64,000 nucleotides of DNA from Aldehydirespirator sp965220345 (lineage in GTDB: Bacteria; Actinomycetota; Acidimicrobiia; Acidimicrobiales; Aldehydirespiratoraceae). Positions within the stretch are counted from its first letter, which is position 1. Each line of letters starts with the position of its first letter. Both the position numbers and the translations under genes were made by a program. The notes beneath the pieces were generated by a model. That model was not told the origin of the DNA and did no database searches. It was given only the letters and a program-made list of their open reading frames with translations. The stretch lies in assembly GCA_965220345.1 (NCBI GenBank), contig OZ244822.1, positions 372,001 to 436,000 of the forward strand, read 5' to 3'. Positions 15,344-23,682 of this stretch are shown piece after piece.

Positions 15344-16599
15344 GATCCCTCCAGAGCCTCTCGCTCTGCGGCAGCATCAATGTGCAGTTGCTTCATCTCT
15401 TCAGCGATCGGGCTGTAACGCATGGAGCCGTCGTTGATCCAGTCGATAGCAAATCCGGCACCTCGACCGAACTTCGAGCGTTCAAGCGGAAGCTTGATCA
15501 CATCGTGAGGCTCTCGGACAACCGCAACCGGATCCTCTCCCCGCCTGACGGCCTCTATGGCTTCTTTGAACATTCGTCGGCACGCGAGTATCCCAACATC
15601 GCTTTTGGTGATCTTCTCATTAACCCGGTCCGCGATCAGGCCTTGAGTAACCCAAGCCATCACGTCCTGGCCTTCGATGTAGTCAACGATGTGACGGCCT
15701 CGGTCATCAATCCACTGGTATTCGTAATCAACGACTGGTAGGTCTTCACCGAACTCCAAACCGTCGGGCGCATGCACCGTGTAAAACAAAGCCCAAGTGT
15801 GAGTGTCATCCACCGGCACACGTATCTGCATCTGGTAAACGCCGTTGCCACCGACCCACATTTTGTAAGGGAACACCAGCGGATGACCGATCTTCCAGTC
15901 GTCGCTGTCCTCGGACTGACCTTCAAGCAGGCGTCGTTTGATAATGCCGTGATCGAACGGGTCGAAAGCTACCTTCTCGTGCTTGTTGGCAACGAACGAT
16001 TCCGGCATCGGGGTTCCCTGCTGGCGAGCGATGAACTCGAAATAGTTGCCATGGAGCGCTTCGACATGGTAGGGATCAACGGAGTTCTCCATGATCTGTA
16101 GCCAGTTGCACGGCAACATGCTGTGACCTATATCTCGGTAGCCGTTCATTACGTAAGCCTCGTAACGGGGAAGCTCTGGTGCTGTGCCCTCGCCCACATA
16201 AACCCACACCATTCCGCCCAGCAGCTGCGCTTTGCCGGATCGGACACCACATCCGGCTCTGAACTTCGGTGAAGAGTCCGGCTCAGCCAAGATCTCAACG
16301 CATTCCCCAGCGGTGTTGAACAACCATCCGTGGTAACTGCAACGCAAGCCAGCATCCTCAACGATGCCGTAGGCAAGCGATGCACCACGGTGAGGGCAGC
16401 GCTCATCCACGATGCCGTAGTCACCCGACGAGGTCTTGAACACTGCCCAGTTCTCACCCAATAGACGGACTTCTTTGACAGGGAACTCATCAAGCTCACG
16501 CTCAAAAGCCACTGGATACCAATAGTGCCGCAGCACGTCACCCATAGGTGTGCCGGGACCTACCCGAGTGAGTTCGTCGTTGTCTTGTTGCGTCATCAT
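15340..16599 (-). CDS. Rieske non-heme iron ring oxygenase, alpha subunit
   Basis: The 419-residue protein has a Rieske [2Fe-2S] site (C68, H70, C87, H90) and a mononuclear iron site in NSVDPYHVEALHG (D175, H178, H183). LRHYWYPVA and GHSMLPCNWLQIMENSVDPYH place it near phthalate 4,5-dioxygenase and aryl O-demethylase oxygenases, which act on anionic aromatics. It would hydroxylate or demethylate the aromatic substrate using electrons from a reductase; no ferredoxin or reductase gene lies nearby, so those must be encoded elsewhere. GGGAGC seven bases before the double ATG is a good ribosome site. It sits between the dikinase and the lower pathway, suggesting action on the dikinase product or substrate. 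Confidence 0.88.
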   Translation of the reverse strand: MMTQQDNDELTRVGPGTPMGDVLRHYWYPVAFERELDEFPVKEVRLLGENWAVFKTSSGDYGIVDERCPHRGASLAYGIVEDAGLRCSYHGWLFNTAGECVEILAEPDSSPKFRAGCGVRSGKAQLLGGMVWVYVGEGTAPELPRYEAYVMNGYRDIGHSMLPCNWLQIMENSVDPYHVEALHGNYFEFIARQQGTPMPESFVANKHEKVAFDPFDHGIIKRRLLEGQSEDSDDWKIGHPLVFPYKMWVGGNGVYQMQIRVPVDDTHTWALFYTVHAPDGLEFGEDLPVVDYEYQWIDDRGRHIVDYIEGQDVMAWVTQGLIADRVNEKITKSDVGILACRRMFKEAIEAVRRGEDPVAVVREPHDVIKLPLERSKFGRGAGFAIDWINDGSMRYSPIAEEMKQLHIDAAAEREALEGS

Positions 16600-16629
16600 T
16601 GCGATGCTCCCTTCGAATACAACGACAAC

Positions 16630-18420
16630 TCAGTCAAGGATGGTTACAGTGCCTGCGGATCCGTCAACACGGATCCGGTCACCGGTGGAGATCGTGTTGG
16701 TGCCGAAACCGGTGCCGGTTACTGCAGGAACGCCATACTCACGACACACGATGGCTGCGTGGCTCATCATGCCGCCGATGTCAGTAACGCAGGCCCGTAT
16801 CTTGGGAAAGACCGGTGCCCAACTCGGCGCAGTGATAGGAGCGACAAGGATCTCGCCGTCTTGGAGGTCTCCGACCTCTTCGGGTGAGAAGACAAGGCGA
16901 GCGATCCCTTCGGCGACACCAGGTGATGCAGCCATACCGGTGATCCCATCATCGCTGCCGCTGCCCAGCCAAGACGCAACTGACTCACTGGTAATGCCCC
17001 ACAACATGATGGTGAAAGGCTCAGTGATGACCTCAGGTGGTTCGCCGAGAGCCTTGGGTGCTTTCCAGTCAGAAAGTTTGGCGTGGATGCAGCGACGTCG
17101 CTCGACTATCGGCCCCCACTTGGCGGCGCTCACAGTCGGAGCGTTCACAGCCCAGTTGGCGTAGTAATCCCACAGGATCTGATCAACCTCATCAGGGCGC
17201 ACAAACAGCAGATCGTCGTCTTCGGTGAGCAGCCCGTCTTTGGCCAGAGTGGCACCCAGTTCGCGCACTTTCTGCCACACAACCGACATCGTCCAGTGCT
17301 CAATGTAGAAGTTGTGGTTCTCAACGTAAGGGAACACAACCCTCGCCAAGCCGAGCTTGGAGTCAAAAGCTTCTCGCTGCTCATCGCTGCTGAGCAGATC
17401 ACGGTATTCGGCGACGATCCGGTCTCGTTCAGCGGTGATGGCCTCAATCGGCCGGGTTATGTCTTCGCCAGCCTCGATCTTGGCGATGTAGTCACGGATG
17501 AAGCTGTAAGGGATTGACCGCTCTTCTTTCCAGATCTTGTCGAAATGGTAGAAACCGTTCCCAGACGTGAAGTTGAACCACGGATTTTCTACTGCATCCC
17601 AAGCGGCTTGCCATTGGGCACCAGCGGCACCATCAAGTGAAACGGTGTCTGGGTCGTCGAAGGCACGGGCGATACCGAGATCGATCGCCTTGCGGGCGAG
17701 TGCCTTGAGTTCTTCGTTCGGACGAAACAAGTCAACATCAACTCCTGCGACCATTTTGGCAATCCCGAGGTCAGGGATTGAGGGGAACACCTCCTTACAA
17801 AAACCAAAGAAATCCAGATAGGCGGCGTAGCCGAGATTCAAGAACTCGAAGTGATAGTTCCAAGCCTCAAGCACGAGATCACGAAACTGGTGGTACGACT
17901 TGAGCAACTCAAAGCCGCTACCAAGACCTACTCCACCGGTGACGACCTCAAGGTCTTCCATCTCCGGCAGCGGACTGAAATTCAGAGCTTCAATGCGAGT
18001 AATCGTGTTTTTGACTTTGTCTAGCCAGCGATCATAGAGGTCGTTCCAGTTACCGAAGTAAAAACCGGCCCGTTCCATGAACTGAGGAACGCGATCCTCA
18101 ATCTTCGAAGGGTCAACCCCAACCGGGGACAAATAGGCGTAGCCGTAGAGGATTCGGAAGTCGACTCCATCAGCAGGCGGGATTCGGTAGTGCCGGCTGT
18201 TCATCTGGCTCAACGATGCGAGCGCAACCTCGAAGAAGTATGCGTCCCAAGGGGTCAGCGCGTGACCCCAGTGCATCGAATCCCAGAACCAGAACCGGTT
18301 GTCCTCATAATCTCGCCGGGCCTCCCCGAATGATGAGGAGGGCGGATAAAGATCCTCCCAGCCGTCAACTCCTTCGGGTCCTTTAACCTCAAAGGGACTC
18401 TCAAAACGATTAGCTGTCAT
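16630..18420 (-). CDS. PEP-synthase-like dikinase, phosphohistidine (swivelling) subunit
   Basis: The C-terminal 100 residues form a PEP-utilising mobile domain: GGMMSHAAIVCREYGVPAV carries the phosphoryl-accepting His (about H554), followed by GDRIRVDGSAGTVTI. The first 490 residues are helix-rich and resemble the substrate part of phenylphosphate synthase subunit 1. The start is set at 18420, where AGGAGA lies six bases upstream; an ATG 20 codons earlier has no such site. At 596 residues (about 67 kDa) it matches the known 70-kDa subunit of the Thauera phenol-phosphorylating enzyme. With the ATP-grasp subunit just upstream it would transfer the beta-phosphate of ATP to a phenolic hydroxyl. 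The substrate is inferred. Confidence 0.72.
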   Translation of the reverse strand: MTANRFESPFEVKGPEGVDGWEDLYPPSSSFGEARRDYEDNRFWFWDSMHWGHALTPWDAYFFEVALASLSQMNSRHYRIPPADGVDFRILYGYAYLSPVGVDPSKIEDRVPQFMERAGFYFGNWNDLYDRWLDKVKNTITRIEALNFSPLPEMEDLEVVTGGVGLGSGFELLKSYHQFRDLVLEAWNYHFEFLNLGYAAYLDFFGFCKEVFPSIPDLGIAKMVAGVDVDLFRPNEELKALARKAIDLGIARAFDDPDTVSLDGAAGAQWQAAWDAVENPWFNFTSGNGFYHFDKIWKEERSIPYSFIRDYIAKIEAGEDITRPIEAITAERDRIVAEYRDLLSSDEQREAFDSKLGLARVVFPYVENHNFYIEHWTMSVVWQKVRELGATLAKDGLLTEDDDLLFVRPDEVDQILWDYYANWAVNAPTVSAAKWGPIVERRRCIHAKLSDWKAPKALGEPPEVITEPFTIMLWGITSESVASWLGSGSDDGITGMAASPGVAEGIARLVFSPEEVGDLQDGEILVAPITAPSWAPVFPKIRACVTDIGGMMSHAAIVCREYGVPAVTGTGFGTNTISTGDRIRVDGSAGTVTILD

Positions 18421-18522
18421 GGCTTCTCCTTGTTTTCGTTGTTCTGGGATGTTCGTTGTTTGTTCGCTGTTTCGGGACATCTGTTGACTTGAGTTGACCT
18501 GAAGTGGTGTTTGTAGTGAGTG

Positions 18523-19602
18523 CTAGGTGTCGGATCTTTTATGCAGCGGCGACACGAGAGTCGATACGATTGATGCCATTGAGTCGGTTCCGCTACTGTG
18601 CAATGGCTGAGTTTGCTTGCGCGACCACACCGTCTCGGGCCTGCTCTGCAGCATCAGCACATTCTCACCTTCGGGCAGATGCCGATCAATCGCCCATTCG
18701 ACATCCTGCGGGCAGCCATAGTGTTTCTCGGCACGGCGTGCTAGCTGAGCAATAGACACCAACTCCGCATCGGTCACAGACGCCTGAGACTGCCGGTCGG
18801 GTTCGATCTCGACCTTCTCAACAACGCCGGTATCGGTAAGGCGGTACTCGACGAGTTTGGTGGAGATGTCACGTTTGACCACCTCGTGAAGGACTTTGTC
18901 AACGAGGAAGTTGTCGGGTGTGACTTCACCGGACACTACGGCCTCGCCGAGACCCCATGATGCATCAATAGCCACCTGCGAACGGTCTCCGTTCGACGGA
19001 TTAAGAGTGAAAGCCACGCCCGACGAGATCGGATCAACCATCTTCTGAACGCCTACCGACATCGCTATCGGGTGTTTGAGATAACCCATCTGGTGGCGGT
19101 AGGCGATAGCCCGATCAGTGAACAGCGACGACCAGCACCGTTGGGTGTGCTCCATAACGGACTCGGCACCGCAAATCCAAAGGTAGGTGTCCTGCTGTCC
19201 GGCGAAGCTGGCGTCGGGTAAGTCCTCCGCAGTCGCGGATGATCTCACCGCTACAGGGAGATTCTCAAGGCCGCAATGCGTGCATAGATTCTCATAGGCG
19301 ACACTCAGAGCATCAACGACGGTTTCGGGTGTCGGGGAACTCTCGATCCGAGCCCTGATCTGGTTAGATACGTCAACGTTTTGTGCGTAGTCGCTGTGAT
19401 CAAGGCCGCGCAGCAGGCTGTTGACATCGTCTACGAGACCAGAATCCTGCCAGATCATGGCGTATGCCTCGACCGTGAGCGCAAAACCGGGCGGCACCGG
19501 CATCTCGGCGCGCATCATCTCGCCGAGACTCGCGTTTTTGCCTCCCACTAGTGGTTTCTGTTCAGGCTCATAACGGTCGTACCAGACGATGAGGTCGTTC
19601 AT
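18523..19602 (-). CDS. PEP-synthase-like dikinase, ATP-binding subunit
   Basis: This is the N-terminal ATP-grasp half of a PEP synthase or pyruvate phosphate dikinase, encoded alone. PLVGGKNASLGEM, VAVRSSATAEDLPDASFAGQ, SGVAFTLNP and EWAID..LMLQSRPET are the classic motifs in order. The product is about 359 residues (40 kDa), the size of phenylphosphate synthase subunit 2. Start 19602 has GGTGAG seven bases upstream. ATGs at 19686 (overlapping the preceding stop) and 19707 are alternatives that would add a cysteine-containing leader. It needs the swivelling subunit downstream to finish catalysis. Relatives outside aromatic metabolism include rifampin phosphotransferase, but the operon argues for an aromatic substrate. 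Confidence 0.72.
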   Translation of the reverse strand: MNDLIVWYDRYEPEQKPLVGGKNASLGEMMRAEMPVPPGFALTVEAYAMIWQDSGLVDDVNSLLRGLDHSDYAQNVDVSNQIRARIESSPTPETVVDALSVAYENLCTHCGLENLPVAVRSSATAEDLPDASFAGQQDTYLWICGAESVMEHTQRCWSSLFTDRAIAYRHQMGYLKHPIAMSVGVQKMVDPISSGVAFTLNPSNGDRSQVAIDASWGLGEAVVSGEVTPDNFLVDKVLHEVVKRDISTKLVEYRLTDTGVVEKVEIEPDRQSQASVTDAELVSIAQLARRAEKHYGCPQDVEWAIDRHLPEGENVLMLQSRPETVWSRKQTQPLHSSGTDSMASIVSTLVSPLHKRSDT

Positions 19603-19678
19603 TATGTCGCTCACCAACCTCGCCGTAAAAGAACCGACCGTTGGCAACTCTTGAGCCCAGTCGATGATCGGGCAGGCT

Positions 19679-20809
19679 TCACACATCGCATCTTCGGTGT
19701 CCTTCATCCCCTGAGACTGAGTCACGGAATCCAGTCCATTGGTCATCTATCGACCATTGCGGGAACTGGTCCACGTCGGGGACTTTCACTTCCTGCACAC
19801 GATTGCGATAAGCAATCGTGGCATCGCGGCCTCCCTGCGTCCAAGGCGTGTCTCCAAGCAGTTTCACTCGGACATGCTCAGTGTTGTAGGGCTCGCCTGG
19901 GTCATAGCCCAGAGCCGAGACAGCGAACGCTCTAATACAACCGGAGTGCGAGGCGATGGCCAAGCGGGCACCAGGAAACTCCGCAGACAGGCGGTTGATC
20001 CCCGCCCAGAACCGGCGCACGGTCATCGACGGCGGCTCAAAATGGATTAGCGGGACTGTTAGCCAGTGCTGTATCGGATCACCGCCACCTTGCTGCGTGC
20101 GCCAGAAGCGATCCATCTCTACTAGCCACAACGGTCGATCTCCTGCTGCGGTGCGCTCATGTCCTTCAAGCAGGGCGCTGTACTGGCGAAATGCGGCGGT
20201 TACATCCTTCAAACCGTCAGGAGCAACGAAAGCAAAGTTGCGGAACTCATCGGCAGGTTCGGGCTCAATGATCGTGACATCTTTTTCGTATTGTGTGATG
20301 CCATCCACAAGACCTCGATGGATCTGATGAGCAGTCTCGGCCGCCCGGTTGGTCGCCGCATGACGAAACACGACAGTCTCTCCAGACTTGACACGCCGAG
20401 CCAGCGTTCGCCCATATGTGTGCGACTGCCAAGCACCCTGAGGAGTCAGCCCAGAGTCAGTCGAGTAACCCTGGGTTTCACCGTGGCGGATCAGATAGAC
20501 ATCGTTGAGGATCTGGCGGGCCGACGAAGGCGGTGCGGAAACCTCCTTGTTGCGGTTGTCTTCGGTAAGTGCCTGCTGGGTTGCTAGGTCAGCGCGTTGC
20601 CACAACGGAGTGTCTGCAGGCTGCGCAGTTGAGCGTTCACGGAAACGTTTCAGATAAATCGGCAGACTCGACACTGCATCGCTGTCCTCGGATGTTTCTT
20701 CTGTTTCTTCAAGCGTTGATCCGCGGTGACGCTCACGGAACCGGGCCAGATACAGCGGAGCGTCGAAACGGTCGCTGCTTGTAGGGGGCTGACTGCCGTT
20801 GCTGATCAT
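19679..20809 (-). CDS. Histidine phosphatase family protein with duplicated YLxRFRER motif
   Basis: The C-terminal 240 residues form a phosphoglycerate-mutase-like phosphatase: YLIRHGETQG has the RHG catalytic core, and LAIASHSGCIRAF has the second catalytic His. The N-terminal 100 residues look disordered and contain PLYLARFRER and PIYLKRFRER about 27 residues apart. The start is the ATG at 20809 with AGGGA upstream; a longer reading would only overlap the dioxygenase gene in another frame. Placed between ring-cleavage and dikinase genes, it could remove a phosphate that the dikinase puts on the substrate or an intermediate. The phosphatase fold is clear; the substrate is inferred. Confidence 0.75.
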   Translation of the reverse strand: MISNGSQPPTSSDRFDAPLYLARFRERHRGSTLEETEETSEDSDAVSSLPIYLKRFRERSTAQPADTPLWQRADLATQQALTEDNRNKEVSAPPSSARQILNDVYLIRHGETQGYSTDSGLTPQGAWQSHTYGRTLARRVKSGETVVFRHAATNRAAETAHQIHRGLVDGITQYEKDVTIIEPEPADEFRNFAFVAPDGLKDVTAAFRQYSALLEGHERTAAGDRPLWLVEMDRFWRTQQGGGDPIQHWLTVPLIHFEPPSMTVRRFWAGINRLSAEFPGARLAIASHSGCIRAFAVSALGYDPGEPYNTEHVRVKLLGDTPWTQGGRDATIAYRNRVQEVKVPDVDQFPQWSIDDQWTGFRDSVSGDEGHRRCDV

Positions 20810-20873
20810 GGACAATCCCTGCTGCTGTCCGGGTCCGCAACGATGCCCCAAGGTGTGAGAAAGTCGCGGCGGC

Positions 20874-21800
20874 TCATGAATGCACCGACATAAATCTCTG
20901 GTCAACCTGACCCCGGTAGGAAAAGATCGCTCTTCCCATTTCGGCTTCGGTCCAGGTGGTTGGCTCGTCGTCTGGATCGAACTGGTAACCACCGGTGTAA
21001 ACCTCGTTGCGGTTCCCGGCCGGGTCAAAGAAATACAGGCCACAACCCCGGGTGGCACCATGGCGTGTTGGGCCAGCGTCAATAGTGACACCGTGATAAG
21101 TGCAGACATCGGCTGCTGTGCGCAAGTCGTTCCACTCGTCAACCCAATAAGCCAAATGATGGAAGCCCCCGTCGGGGCCAGTCAAGAACGCGACGTCGTG
21201 AGCGGTGTGGCTGCGCTCAAGAAAAGTTACGAGTTGATGCCCGTCGTCAGCGAGGATCTGCTCGGTCAGTCGAAACTCTAAGACATCCTGAAAAAACTTG
21301 GTAGCTCCGTCAACATCTTCACAAAGTAGGAAGATGTGATCAATACGCGGTGGATGGATGCCGACGAGATGGTCCGGAGCAGGCGGCGGATTGATCAAAG
21401 GCAGGCCGTTGCCTACCTGCGTCATCCCATGCTCAAGTTCGACGATGTGACCGCTCGGTGCAAGGAATCGCAGCGTCGTGCCGGAGCCAGCGGCTACCTC
21501 ATTGGGCTCAAACCACTCCACTGCAAGCCCGGCCTCAGCAACCCGTCCAGCGAGTCGGTCTAACTCAGAACGCTCAATGACTTTGAACGTCAGGCTTTCA
21601 AGCCCATAGGTCGGTGCTTTGCGGAGTATCAGCGAATGATGTTGATGCTCGTCCCAGCCCTTCAGGTAGGCACGCTCAGCTTCCTCACCGGTGACGATCA
21701 GTCCGACAACTTCTGCGTAGTAGGCAAGCGCCAGTTCGAGATCAGGAACCCGCACCGTCGCGTGCGAGAGCCGCAAGATCCCCGGCGAGTTCGAGGTCAT
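20874..21800 (-). CDS. Catechol 2,3-dioxygenase-like extradiol dioxygenase (second copy)
   Basis: A two-domain vicinal-oxygen-chelate extradiol dioxygenase of 308 residues. Fe(II) ligands are visible in the C-terminal domain: His in PPRIDHIFLL, His in GGFHHLAYW, and Glu in AGNRNEVYTGGY. The signature GLYFFDPAGNRNEV is standard for the family. It would open a catecholic ring next to the hydroxyls. It follows the first dioxygenase with a four-base overlap and shares about half of its sequence by eye, so the two may have different substrates or form a mixed oligomer. Confidence 0.9.
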   Translation of the reverse strand: MTSNSPGILRLSHATVRVPDLELALAYYAEVVGLIVTGEEAERAYLKGWDEHQHHSLILRKAPTYGLESLTFKVIERSELDRLAGRVAEAGLAVEWFEPNEVAAGSGTTLRFLAPSGHIVELEHGMTQVGNGLPLINPPPAPDHLVGIHPPRIDHIFLLCEDVDGATKFFQDVLEFRLTEQILADDGHQLVTFLERSHTAHDVAFLTGPDGGFHHLAYWVDEWNDLRTAADVCTYHGVTIDAGPTRHGATRGCGLYFFDPAGNRNEVYTGGYQFDPDDEPTTWTEAEMGRAIFSYRGQVDQRFMSVHS

Positions 21801-22717
21801 GTATGCACCGTTGCGAAGCGCTCATTAAGAACGCCCTCGTAGTAGAAGACCGCACGGCCAGCCCGGTCATCAGTCCATGTGATCGTCGGAAAATCTGGAT
21901 CGGGCCGATAACCGCCGGAGAAGACTTCGTTGCGAGTACCCATCGGATCAAAGAAGTAGATCGTGCTGCCGCGAGTGAGACCGTGACGTGTAGGCCCGAC
22001 ATCAATAGTGACACCGTGATAAGCCAGCAGATCAGCAGCCCGTCGCACATGATCCCAGTCGTCAAGCCAGAACGCAAAATGATGCAGTGCCCCATTGGGT
22101 CCGCTGACGAACGCTATGTCGTGGGGTTTCGCCGATCTTTCCAGGAAGGCAATCGTTTGATGCCCGCCGCCGTCAAGGAGCTGCTCGGTAAGGCGGAAGT
22201 CGAGCACATCCTCAAAGAAGCGGGCAGCCTCTGCTACCTCCTCGGCATGAACTAGCAAATGATCAATACGCGGCGGTGCGATCCCTTGCAGATCAGGCAC
22301 TATCGGCGGTGGGTTCAACAACGGCAAGCGTGAGCCGACTTTCTCTACATCATGAACCAGCTCCATCTCATGGCCTGACGGGACTTCAAAGCGGATTGAT
22401 TCGCTTTGGCCGATCTCCTCACCGACACTGACTCGTCGTACCGGCGAGCCAGCTCGCTCAATACGAGTCTCGAATGCATCAAGATCACCGGGCTGATCAA
22501 GCTTGAAGGAGAACCTGTCGATCCCCACCCGAGTGTCATGGCGAATCGCTAGGCAGTGATGATCTCGCTCGTCCCAGCCTTTAAGGAATACCCGCTCACC
22601 GGTTTCGTCTCTGGTTCGGGCACTGATGTCAAGGCCGAGGACTTCTGTGTAGTAGGCGGTGGCCAGCTCAAGGTCTGGTGCAGTGATGTCTACGTGACTT
22701 AGGCGCAGTATCCCCAC
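21797..22717 (-). CDS. Catechol 2,3-dioxygenase-like extradiol dioxygenase (first copy)
   Basis: The first gene of the operon encodes a 306-residue extradiol dioxygenase with the same ligand set (His in PPRIDHLLV, His in GALHHFAFW, Glu in TRNEVFSGGY). The N-terminal VOC domain begins GILRLSHVDITAPDLELATAYY. The start is GTG at 22717 with no evident ribosome site, so the message may be leaderless or start close to the codon. A 76-bp gap containing a perfect palindrome separates it from the divergent iclR gene. Confidence 0.9.
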   Translation of the reverse strand: MGILRLSHVDITAPDLELATAYYTEVLGLDISARTRDETGERVFLKGWDERDHHCLAIRHDTRVGIDRFSFKLDQPGDLDAFETRIERAGSPVRRVSVGEEIGQSESIRFEVPSGHEMELVHDVEKVGSRLPLLNPPPIVPDLQGIAPPRIDHLLVHAEEVAEAARFFEDVLDFRLTEQLLDGGGHQTIAFLERSAKPHDIAFVSGPNGALHHFAFWLDDWDHVRRAADLLAYHGVTIDVGPTRHGLTRGSTIYFFDPMGTRNEVFSGGYRPDPDFPTITWTDDRAGRAVFYYEGVLNERFATVHT

Positions 22718-22760
22718 GCGGCTGACAATAGTTGTGATTGTTGCCGCTGGTAAAATACTA

Positions 22761-22775
22761 TCCCGCTTTGCGGGA
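22761..22775. promoter_or_regulatory. Palindromic operator, probably IclR-type, between iclR and the meta operon
   Basis: TCCCGCTTTGCGGGA is a perfect six-base inverted repeat with a three-base centre in the divergent promoter region. TATACT at 22782-22787 lies seven bases before the iclR ATG at 22794 and could be a -10 element for a leaderless transcript, so a protein bound here would block it. A near-identical site lies just past iclR. The link to IclR is inferred from position. Confidence 0.7.
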
Positions 22776-22793
22776 AGAGCTTATACTTGGGCG

Positions 22794-23561
22794 ATGTCCC
22801 GCAATCGGCTGACCTCTGTTGCTGGAGCGGCTACGGTGCTTAAAACTTTCACGGCTGCTCGGCCGGACTGGGGTGTAACTGATCTCGCTGCACATCTAGG
22901 CAAGTCCACGTCGTCGGTGCATCGCATACTCAGCACACTCGCGGATGAGAAGTTGCTCGAACAGGATCCAGAGACGGGACGCTACAAGCTCGGGTTGGTG
23001 CTTTATGAACTAGCGGCTGCGGTGCCGTCGCAGCGAACGTTGCAGGATGCGGTGCTGTTGCCGATGACCGACTTGCGCAACGCTACTCGTGAAACCGTTC
23101 AGGTTGGAGTGCTCGACGGACGTCATGTGATCTACGTTGAGCGACTCAACAGCCCTCACAGCCTAAGGTTTTTCAGCGAATTCGGACGCCGGGCCGATGC
23201 TCACTGCACTGCGACAGGCAAGGCGTTGTTGGCGTATACGCCGATCACGCGTGTGGAGACACTGCTCAAAGGGTGGGACTTGCCGCGACGCACCGAGCAC
23301 ACGATTACCGATCACAGTGCCTTCAAGGCCGAACTGAAACGGATACGGCGAAAGGGATTCGCTACCAACCGGCACGAGTCAGCGGTCGGAGTGGTCTCCA
23401 TAGCAGCCCCGATCCGCGACCAAAAAAGGACAGCCGTCGCCGCAATCAGTGTCGCTGGTCCAGCCGAGCGGTTAGACGAACGCAAAGAGAATATCGCGCA
23501 AGCGGTCACTCACATGGCTCTCGCGGCCTCGCGCCGTCTCGGTTTTACGCTAAGCAGTTGA
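22794..23561 (+). CDS. IclR family transcriptional regulator
   Basis: The 255-residue protein has an N-terminal winged HTH (WGVTDLAAHLGKSTSSVHRILSTL) and the C-terminal IclR effector domain (HCTATGKALLAYTP, FATNRHESAVGVVSIAAPI). IclR proteins often control aromatic catabolism with a pathway metabolite as effector. It is transcribed divergently from the meta operon and in the same direction as the HAD and hydratase genes. The start is the ATG at 22794; an in-frame start 20 codons earlier would run through the operator. Palindromes on both sides suggest that it regulates itself and both flanking units. Confidence 0.9.
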   Translation: MSRNRLTSVAGAATVLKTFTAARPDWGVTDLAAHLGKSTSSVHRILSTLADEKLLEQDPETGRYKLGLVLYELAAAVPSQRTLQDAVLLPMTDLRNATRETVQVGVLDGRHVIYVERLNSPHSLRFFSEFGRRADAHCTATGKALLAYTPITRVETLLKGWDLPRRTEHTITDHSAFKAELKRIRRKGFATNRHESAVGVVSIAAPIRDQKRTAVAAISVAGPAERLDERKENIAQAVTHMALAASRRLGFTLSS

Positions 23562-23563
23562 TT

Positions 23564-23584
23564 GGGATATCCCGTAATGCGGGA
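23564..23584. promoter_or_regulatory. Second palindromic operator, downstream of iclR and upstream of HAD gene
   Basis: TCCCGTAATGCGGGA at 23570-23584 matches the upstream site at 12 of 15 positions and keeps both arms. It overlaps another perfect palindrome, GGGATATCCC (23564-23573). It lies 99 bases before the HAD ATG, where a promoter for the HAD gene and the next gene would be expected. Confidence 0.65.
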
Positions 23585-23682
23585 CACAGTATGACAGTGC
23601 TGCAAGCATCTGCGGTAGCGTCACTGCGATGGTGCTCTACCACGCCTGAGACGCAACAATCGCGAGCGCACACGACACACCA

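Noticed and set aside
20810..21142. N-terminal extension of the His-phosphatase frame
   Set aside because: It overlaps the second dioxygenase gene in another frame, and a proper ATG with AGGGA lies at 20809.
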